A stretch of 14,012 bases of DNA from Oribacterium sp. UBA6992. GTDB lineage: Bacteria; Bacillota; Clostridia; Lachnospirales; Lachnospiraceae. The stretch covers positions 1-14,012 of the forward strand of contig DJXY01000112.1 of the NCBI GenBank assembly GCA_002449915.1, in the 5' to 3' direction. Positions 7,316 through 12,684 of the stretch are shown piece after piece. Each line of letters opens with the position of its first letter. The stretch's first letter is position 1. Below the pieces are notes generated by a model. The model saw nothing but the letters and a program-made list of their open reading frames with translations, had not been told where the DNA came from and did not search any database. Made by a program: the position numbers and the translations under genes.

Positions 7316-8032
7316 TCATCTTTTGACAAAATACCCCGGATATTCTTGTATAGCTTTTTCTGCAATTCCATTGATGGTATCCAGATGCTTTGCCATGGCC
7401 TTTTGCGTTGCCAAAACATCATGCTGCTTCAGACCCGTAAGGATATCCTGATGCTCTGCGATCAATTCCGGAACCCGATTTCCAAGGGAAACATCAAAGT
7501 TTCTCCACCTGGCGAGATGTGCCATGTATGGAGAAATCATTGCCATCAGAGAATCTCTGTGCGCAGAGTGGATCATGCTGTGATGGAACTCGGAGTCAAG
7601 TTTGGGAAACAGCCCATGATAATCTTTTTCATGCATACATGAGCGCTGCTGCTCCATATTTTCTTCCAGTTTGGAGATTAACTTTTCAAGCTCCTCGTCC
7701 GGCAGACTACTGATCAGCTCATAAATAATCTCTTTTTCCAGTGCAGTACGAAGCATTAATATATCCGAAATATAATTTAAATCAATGAGTGATACAAAGG
7801 TTCCTCTCTGAGGATATACTTCCAAAAAACCTGTCTGCTGAAGTCTTGCAAATACAGCTCGTATTACAGTCCGCGACACCTTATACTCATCCGTCATCTG
7901 ATTTTCACTGAGTAATCTACCCGGCTCATAGCTTAAATCTATGATTTTCTGAAGTATTTCCTGATAAATTTCTTCACTACTTAAGCTTTTCATCGATGTG
8001 ATCTGATTAAAACTGTAATTTTTACTGTTCAT
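7316..8032 (-). CDS. GntR-family transcriptional regulator, FCD (FadR) subfamily
   Basis: A 238-residue regulator. Residues about 18-80 form a winged helix-turn-helix: SLSSEEIYQEILQKIID, then LSENQMTDEYKVSRTVIR (recognition helix) and the wing YPQRGTFV. Residues about 88-225 are an all-helical FCD ligand domain, with probable metal ligands Asp146 and His150 (DSEFHH), His194 (AEHQDIL) and His216 (KHLDTI). FCD proteins usually bind small carboxylates or acyl derivatives and release DNA. It is the last gene of the ligase operon, 30 bases after the thioesterase, with a GAGGAAG site upstream of ATG 8030-8032. Intergenic GTATAC palindromes on both sides (7061-7123 and 10198-10252) suggest it represses both its own operon and the dehydratase operon, with the hydroxy acid or a CoA thioester as inducer; this is inference. 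Confidence 0.92.
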   Translation of the reverse strand: MNSKNYSFNQITSMKSLSSEEIYQEILQKIIDLSYEPGRLLSENQMTDEYKVSRTVIRAVFARLQQTGFLEVYPQRGTFVSLIDLNYISDILMLRTALEKEIIYELISSLPDEELEKLISKLEENMEQQRSCMHEKDYHGLFPKLDSEFHHSMIHSAHRDSLMAMISPYMAHLARWRNFDVSLGNRVPELIAEHQDILTGLKQHDVLATQKAMAKHLDTINGIAEKAIQEYPGYFVKR

Positions 8033-8062
8033 TAACTTCCTCTTCTCTCTTTGACTTGCTGT

Positions 8063-8500
8063 TTACAGGTCCTGGTCAAACAGAGGAATGTGCAGATCAT
8101 AATAGGTATAGCTTCCCTCGGCAATCAACTCGCCATTTTCATTATGGATCGTCGTATTGTAAACTGAAATCGTCTTGCCTTCATGCACAGAGCGTGCTTC
8201 CGCAATCAGTTTACGGAAGCCTCTACCTTGATGCACAAAATTCAGATTCCCACTCAGCGTGACGTTTTTAGTCCCACGCGATGCAGCCGCAGCGCCGCTC
8301 GCTGAATCTGCCAGAGAAAACAGTACTCCTCCATGTGCAAATCCGAGCGAGTTCATAATGTCATTTTTCAGATCAATTTCGACGCGTCCGTAGCCTTTTT
8401 GGATATCCACAATATGAAATCCCAGGAGCTGACCATAGGGATTATGTTCTGAATTCCTGTATTCCAAAACTCTCTTATAGAATACATCATTTTTTTCCAT
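8063..8500 (-). CDS. PaaI-type hotdog-fold acyl-CoA thioesterase
   Basis: A 145-residue hotdog thioesterase of the PaaI/4HBT group. The active-site pattern is Asn50, His56-Gly57-Gly58 (SLGFAHGGVLFSLADS) and Asp65, the spacing expected for PaaI enzymes, which hydrolyse aryl- or hydroxyaryl-acyl-CoA thioesters as tetramers in the cytoplasm. ATG at 8498-8500 is chosen because GGAAGT (8508-8513) lies 7 bases upstream. An in-frame ATG five codons earlier (8513-8515) follows the ligase stop by three bases and lacks a ribosome binding site. Placed between the ligase and the regulator, it may release the reduced acid from CoA or free sequestered CoA when the pathway stalls. The aryl preference is suggested only by family and context. 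Confidence 0.87.
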   Translation of the reverse strand: MEKNDVFYKRVLEYRNSEHNPYGQLLGFHIVDIQKGYGRVEIDLKNDIMNSLGFAHGGVLFSLADSASGAAAASRGTKNVTLSGNLNFVHQGRGFRKLIAEARSVHEGKTISVYNTTIHNENGELIAEGSYTYYDLHIPLFDQDL

Positions 8501-8518
8501 TTTCCATACTTCCATTGC

Positions 8519-10141
8519 TTATTTATTGATATAACATCGATTGTTCGCGTTTTTGATCATAGTAATCGCCTGATCGCGTATTTCCTTGATGTCCGGCTTA
8601 CCGCTCGCAGTCATCGGCAGTTTATCAAAGCTTATAATATAGTAAGGTAATTTATACGTTGCAAGCCGAGGTCTTAAAAATGCACAGAAATGCTCAATAT
8701 TCAGGTCATTATGATTTTTGGGCACAATGCAGGCAGCAACCTCCTCCTGCCGGAATTTAGATGGCACACCGATGACCTTGACCTCATCCACCATTCCGGA
8801 GCGTAAAATTACATCCTCAATCTCTACAGGCGAGATATTTTCTCCTCCACGGATAATAATATCCTTGAGTCGTCCGGTTACACACAGTTCATCATCATTA
8901 TTGAAATATCCCAGGTCTCCGGTTCTAAACCAGCCATCCTCCGTAAAGGCTTCCTTTGTCTTTTCTGGATTATTGTAATACTCCTTCATGACATTAAAGC
9001 CACGGAATTGAATTTCTCCGATCTGATTTTTGCCAAGGACCTTACCTGTACCCGGTTCCGCAATGCGACCTTCCACATCCTCCATAAGACGTCCGCAAGT
9101 CACAGCCTTTTTTTCAATCGGCTCATCCCAATCCGCATTGGTAACACTTGCAGACATTTCCGTCATGCCAAAGGAGGTCTGCAGATGCATATTAGGAAAT
9201 CTTCTGCAGATCTCAATGTACTGCTCCGCCGGCAGAGGAGAACCTCCAACAATTCCAGAAGTAAGTGAGGTACCGAGCAAACCGGCATATTCGCTCTTAT
9301 GGATCAATGCAAGAAACATACTCGGCACGCCGATAAGGATTGTACAATGGAAGTCAAGGATGGCTCTCCATACGGTCGCTGTTCTGAAATACGGCAATAA
9401 ATGCATGGTAAATCCGATAACAATTGATCCGACCAGTGCGGTAACCAGTCCAAAGCAGTGAAACATAGGTACGCAGACACACATTTTGTCATTCTCTGAC
9501 CAGCGCATGTAATACTTCACATGCAGCACATCATTTACCACACCAAAATGTGTAAGTACCACACCCTTTGGAATATCCGTGGTTCCTGATGTAAAAATGA
9601 TAAAGATCGGATCCCCGGATGTTACCTGCCGTGCGGCTTCATGAACACTCTGAAGTGTCTCCGCGGATTTTTCTTTTTCCGTGAAGCTGTCCATGGACAT
9701 CCATATACCGCCCTCTTTTTCATCAATATGATAAAAATGTCTTACAGACGGGGTACGGCGTTTAATCTCCGGAATCAGATCGTCATAGACGGTATCCTTA
9801 CATCCACTGCCATAAAAAAGCAGCTCGACATCGGAGGTCCGTAGGATCTTGGACATTTCCTCTACCTTATAGAACGTATTAAAAGCGCAGGTAACTGCTC
9901 CGATTTTGGCGAGCGCAAGAGTTGTAAAAACAAAGCTTGGTGTATTAACACTCCAGATTCCGACATGCATACCCCTCCGGATTCCATACTGATGCATGAG
10001 TCGTCCGGCATAGACATCTGTAATTTCATCCATTTCCTTAAAGGTGCATGTCCATCCATCACGTTCCATGCCGATATGATCCGGATATTTCAGAGCCGTC
10101 TCTCTGAGACAGTCGCCAAGCGTTTTATGAACCAGTTCCAT
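8519..10141 (-). CDS. AMP-forming acyl-CoA ligase (acyl-CoA synthetase, CaiC/FadD-like)
   Basis: A 540-residue ANL-superfamily adenylating enzyme, full length. The core motifs are present in order: the A3 phosphate loop TSGTTDIPKG (184-193), A5 QTSFGMTE (321-328), A7 GWFRTGDLG (403-411), A8 hinge GRLKDIIIRGGENISPVE (423-440), and catalytic Lys515 in MTASGKPD. It makes acyl-CoA from a free acid, ATP and CoA in the cytoplasm. A3 has Asp189 where Gly is usual, but this position varies among relatives. Here it probably primes the CoA-transferase cycle by loading the hydroxy acid, acrylic acid or reduced acid once. It is the first gene of the ligase-thioesterase-gntR operon. Start ATG at 10139-10141 follows a G-rich site, GGGGGGAG, only 2 bases away, which is unusually close. 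It resembles CaiC-type enzymes in general form; the substrate is unknown. Confidence 0.9.
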   Translation of the reverse strand: MELVHKTLGDCLRETALKYPDHIGMERDGWTCTFKEMDEITDVYAGRLMHQYGIRRGMHVGIWSVNTPSFVFTTLALAKIGAVTCAFNTFYKVEEMSKILRTSDVELLFYGSGCKDTVYDDLIPEIKRRTPSVRHFYHIDEKEGGIWMSMDSFTEKEKSAETLQSVHEAARQVTSGDPIFIIFTSGTTDIPKGVVLTHFGVVNDVLHVKYYMRWSENDKMCVCVPMFHCFGLVTALVGSIVIGFTMHLLPYFRTATVWRAILDFHCTILIGVPSMFLALIHKSEYAGLLGTSLTSGIVGGSPLPAEQYIEICRRFPNMHLQTSFGMTEMSASVTNADWDEPIEKKAVTCGRLMEDVEGRIAEPGTGKVLGKNQIGEIQFRGFNVMKEYYNNPEKTKEAFTEDGWFRTGDLGYFNNDDELCVTGRLKDIIIRGGENISPVEIEDVILRSGMVDEVKVIGVPSKFRQEEVAACIVPKNHNDLNIEHFCAFLRPRLATYKLPYYIISFDKLPMTASGKPDIKEIRDQAITMIKNANNRCYINK

Positions 10142-10197
10142 TTCTCCCCCCTGACATAACTCAAGCTCATGTCTTTATAATAGAAGCATCATATACC

Positions 10198-10262
10198 CAT
10201 GTATACTTGTTCACATATCAATTACTGCCTATAACTATATCAGCATGTATACTGGAATACAA
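10198..10262 (-). promoter_or_regulatory. Predicted promoter of the ligase-thioesterase-gntR operon with two GTATAC operators
   Basis: On the minus strand a -35 box TTGTAT (10257-10262) and a -10 box TATAGT (10234-10239) are separated by 17 bases. The spacer contains GTATAC (10247-10252). A second GTATAC lies at 10201-10206. Both carry the same CATGTATAC extension (10244-10252 and 10198-10206) as the repeats ahead of the dehydratase operon. A second possible promoter, TATACA-17-TATTAT, would overlap the 10201 copy. An operator between -35 and -10 suits simple repression, and regulation by the operon's own GntR product is the obvious inference. Confidence 0.55.
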
Positions 10263-10323
10263 TCATTTTGTTAATTTTTTATCGTTTTTATTGTTTTTGT
10301 TGCTATTCTCGTTTCTGGCATCA

Positions 10324-10394
10324 AAAAGCCATTGGCAGAGGCGACTGCTTTCTTACCAAAATAAGACAAGCTTTCGTCTCTACCAATGACTTTT
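10324..10394 (-). terminator. Long imperfect hairpin after the sugar kinase, probable intrinsic terminator
   Basis: Two 21-base arms (10324-10344 and 10374-10394) pair as a stem. On the minus strand they give 18 Watson-Crick pairs, two G-U pairs and one mismatch, and inner GCTT/AAGC and CTTA/TAAG segments extend the fold. The 3' arm ends GGCTTTTTG on the minus strand, which suits termination of the kinase transcript (stop at 10513, about 120 bases upstream). The G-U pairs form only in minus-strand RNA. The length is more than a terminator needs, so a small RNA or a short palindromic element is an alternative. The rest of the 10142-10512 spacer holds the ligase promoter; no gene is seen in it. 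Confidence 0.5.
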
Positions 10395-10512
10395 AATACT
10401 TATGCATCATGGCTTGCAGGATAATACTGTATAATTTCAGAGCGCTATATGCCTTTGCTTCCTGTCATATATCTTCTACCAGATGAAATTGCAGATCAAA
10501 ACTAAACAAGCT

Positions 10513-11610
10513 TTATCTCCGGATCCTTACGCTGGAGCCTCCCATCGCATCTTCCACCTCCTGTTTGGTTGCCATGGAGGTGTCTCCCGGTGTTGTCATG
10601 GCAAGTGCGCCGTGCGCTGCTCCATAGTTTACCGCCAGCTCCGGATCTCCGTAGGTCATAAGTCCGTAAATCAGACCGGACGCAAAGGAATCACCTCCCC
10701 CTACACGGTCCAGTACCTCAATCCGTTCAAAGCTTTTGGATCTGTAAATCTCACCGTCTGCCCAGCACAAAGCCGACCAGTCATTCACCGTCGCAGTATG
10801 CACTGCACGGAGGGTTGTCGCAACCACGCGGAAATTAGGATACTTCTTAACAGCTTCCTCAATCATCTTTTTATACCCGTCCACATTGAGATGCCGGAAG
10901 GAAGCATCCTGTCCTTCAACCTGCAGTCCGAGACACTTTGTGAATTCCTCTTCATTTCCGATCATAACATCCACATATCCGGCAATCTCCTGATTTACCA
11001 CTCTCGCCTTTTGTTCACCGCCGATCGCTGACCACATCGAGGGACGATAATTTAAATCATATGATATGATTGTGCCGTATTTTTTTGCTGTTTTAATTGC
11101 CTCGATCACGGTCTCGCAGCTCTGCTCGGAAATGGATGCATATACGCCTCCGGTATGGAACCATCTGACGCCGAGCTCTCCAAAGATATAGTCAAAATCA
11201 AAATCCTCTGGTCTTGCCTTGGAGATTGCGGTATTGGCACGGTCTGAGCAGCCCTTGGCACCCCGGATACCAAAGCCCCGTTCTGTAAAATTCAGACCGT
11301 TACGGCAGACTCTGCCGATTCCGTCTGTTGGAAACCATTTTACAAGGGCCGTATCCACTCCGCCTTGCATAATGAAGTCCTCTACCAGATGTCCTACCTC
11401 ATTATCTGCGAACGCAGTAATCGCGGCGGTTTTCATGCCAAAGCATTTCCGAAGACCGCGGATTACGTTATATTCGCCACCGCCCTCCCAGACACGAAAT
11501 GACCTGGCAGTACGGATCCTGCCCTCTCCCGGGTCAAATCGCAGCATGATTTCTCCCAGTGATGCCGCATCATAAAAGCATTCTGATGCCGGTCTTAAAT
11601 GTAAGTCCAT
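10513..11610 (-). CDS. kdgK: PfkB-family sugar kinase, 2-keto-3-deoxygluconate kinase-like
   Basis: A 365-residue ribokinase/PfkB-fold kinase. The N-terminus ASLGEIMLRFDP and GGGEYNVIRGLRK (43-55) form the sugar-binding part. The C-terminal signature DRVGGGDSFASGLIYGL (301-317) contains the anion hole and the catalytic base Asp307. The GGGD form rather than GAGD, and the overall pattern, resemble Firmicutes KdgK proteins, which phosphorylate 2-keto-3-deoxygluconate to KDPG in sugar-acid breakdown. Start ATG is at 11608-11610, with GGAGG at 11616-11620, 5 bases upstream. It follows the HAD phosphatase gene by 98 bases and a candidate extended -10 promoter lies between them. No KDPG aldolase or uronate gene is in view, so the sugar is not certain; another PfkB hexose or ketose kinase remains possible. 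It appears unrelated to the dehydratase operons. Confidence 0.8.
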   Translation of the reverse strand: MDLHLRPASECFYDAASLGEIMLRFDPGEGRIRTARSFRVWEGGGEYNVIRGLRKCFGMKTAAITAFADNEVGHLVEDFIMQGGVDTALVKWFPTDGIGRVCRNGLNFTERGFGIRGAKGCSDRANTAISKARPEDFDFDYIFGELGVRWFHTGGVYASISEQSCETVIEAIKTAKKYGTIISYDLNYRPSMWSAIGGEQKARVVNQEIAGYVDVMIGNEEEFTKCLGLQVEGQDASFRHLNVDGYKKMIEEAVKKYPNFRVVATTLRAVHTATVNDWSALCWADGEIYRSKSFERIEVLDRVGGGDSFASGLIYGLMTYGDPELAVNYGAAHGALAMTTPGDTSMATKQEVEDAMGGSSVRIRR

Positions 11611-11685
11611 ACCAACCTCCGCTTCCTGTAAGTCCGGAATGATCTTCCGAATATAATGAACAGAATGAAATCAGATTAGAACTGG

Positions 11686-11694
11686 AGTATAGCA
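11686..11694 (-). promoter_or_regulatory. Candidate extended -10 promoter before the sugar kinase
   Basis: TGCTATACT on the minus strand is an extended -10 (TGn plus TATACT). A poor -35 (TTCTAA) lies 17 bases upstream, overlapping the end of the HAD gene. The same bases form an AGTAT-GCT-ATACT inverted repeat. Start of transcription would fall about 70 bases before the kinase ATG. It could give the kinase expression separate from the phosphatase. Confidence 0.3.
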
Positions 11695-11708
11695 TACTTC
11701 CCCTGAAC

Positions 11709-12389
11709 TTAGAAGTCCGGAAACATTTTAGAGAGAACTTCCGGAAGCTCGTGGATGGCAGAGATTGAAGCATCGGGTGCATCTGCCTTACCGAATCCGT
11801 ATTTCGCGTGGATAAAACGGATGCCTGCATGCTTTGCTGCTTTTTCATCCATCGCTGTGTCACCGACATAAACAGCAGTTTCCGGAGCGATCCCCTGCCG
11901 TTTCATAAGGAGCAAAATATTATCGCCCTTTTGGAGCTTTGTACGGCCGAAACATTCAAAATCACAGATTTTACTTGTAAAGCCTCCACACGTAAGCATG
12001 GCCTGAATATAGCCGTCCTGACAGTTGGAGACAATATAGAGCTGACAGCCCATTTTAAGCAGACGGTCGAGTGTGCCGGCAAGCGCAGGATAGAAGCGTC
12101 CGCTGTGCGTCATAAGCCATGTATTTTCCACTTCCATGCACTCCTCCATGACTTCCTTACGCTGTTTCTCACCGGCATCCGGCAGCATCATGAGCGCAAT
12201 TTCCTCCATGGTATGCCCCATATAGCGGTACATATCCTCTACTGTGATCTGCGGACTGCCGAGCTCCGGATGTTTTAAAAGCACGGAGTTCCATGCATTG
12301 CTGACCTCCTCTGCGGAATCCCACAAGGTACCGTCTACGTCAAAAATTACGTTGATTGTTCTGTTAAAATTCTGCTTTGTTTTGTTCAT
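11709..12389 (-). CDS. HAD-superfamily (subfamily IA) hydrolase, phosphoglycolate phosphatase-like
   Basis: A 226-residue haloacid dehalogenase phosphatase. Motif I FDVDGTLWDS supplies nucleophile Asp17 and acid/base Asp19. A helical C1 cap follows (about 25-95). Motif II is IVSNCQDG (Ser121), motif III lysine is in FGRTKLQKGDN (Lys151 or Lys154), and motif IV is YVGDTAMDEKA (Asp177, Asp181). It likely removes phosphate from a small sugar or organic phosphate in the cytoplasm; the substrate is not predictable. ATG at 12387-12389 is chosen because it starts 16 residues before the nucleophile, typical of the family. An in-frame GTG at 12429-12431 would add 14 residues, and neither start has a convincing ribosome binding site. 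It is followed by the PfkB kinase, so the pair may act in the same sugar-phosphate pathway. Confidence 0.83.
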   Translation of the reverse strand: MNKTKQNFNRTINVIFDVDGTLWDSAEEVSNAWNSVLLKHPELGSPQITVEDMYRYMGHTMEEIALMMLPDAGEKQRKEVMEECMEVENTWLMTHSGRFYPALAGTLDRLLKMGCQLYIVSNCQDGYIQAMLTCGGFTSKICDFECFGRTKLQKGDNILLLMKRQGIAPETAVYVGDTAMDEKAAKHAGIRFIHAKYGFGKADAPDASISAIHELPEVLSKMFPDF

Positions 12390-12466
12390 AATTCGTTCAT
12401 AGTTTGTTTTAAATTTGTTTACAGGAAACACATAGTTTGTTCACTACTGACCTTTATATTATCACA

Positions 12467-12490
12467 TAGATAACAAAGAAAAGTTATCTA
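12467..12490. repeat. Perfect 8-bp inverted repeat upstream of the HAD gene
   Basis: TAGATAAC (12467-12474) and GTTATCTA (12483-12490) are exact reverse complements around an 8-base A/G loop. The repeat sits just upstream of a possible minus-strand -10 (GATAAT, preceded by TG), about 25-60 bases before the HAD start region. It may be an operator or a leader hairpin. The 12432-12684 spacer shows only this repeat, the hairpins listed here and an (AT)n tract; no gene is seen. Confidence 0.4.
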
Positions 12491-12518
12491 GCTTAATAAG
12501 ATTTTTTTCATAATACTC

Positions 12519-12545
12519 GGCCAGGGATCCAATGGATCCCTGGCC
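12519..12545. terminator. Perfect 12-bp GC-rich hairpin between BCCT transporter and HAD genes
   Basis: GGCCAGGGATCC (12519-12530) and GGATCCCTGGCC (12534-12545) form a perfect 12-bp stem with a 3-base AAT loop. It lies about 140 bases after the BCCT stop and would suit a terminator, but neither strand has a clean adjacent U tract (minus side GAGTATTATG, plus side TCCTCCCTTTT). Two further small hairpins, CCCT...AGGG at 12550-12562 and 12584-12597, lie next to it, and the second is followed on the plus strand by TCTTTTTTT. The palindrome is certain; the role and strand are not. Confidence 0.45.
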
Positions 12546-12684
12546 TCCTCCCTTTTATAGGGCTTTATCATTTATAGCGTATTCCCTTTTTACAGGGTCT
12601 TTTTTTATTTAATGTCATTTAATATCTAATGTCATGTGAATCTTCAGATAGATTTTCAATATTTCAATATATATATATATACTG

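Noticed and set aside
10395..10512. Possible small gene or plus-strand promoter (TATAAT near 10430) in the spacer after the kinase
   Set aside because: No matching -35 box at proper spacing, no ribosome binding site and no conserved-looking open frame.
12667..12681. (AT)n dinucleotide tract next to the BCCT stop codon
   Set aside because: A short simple repeat in A/T-rich spacer DNA; no function is indicated.
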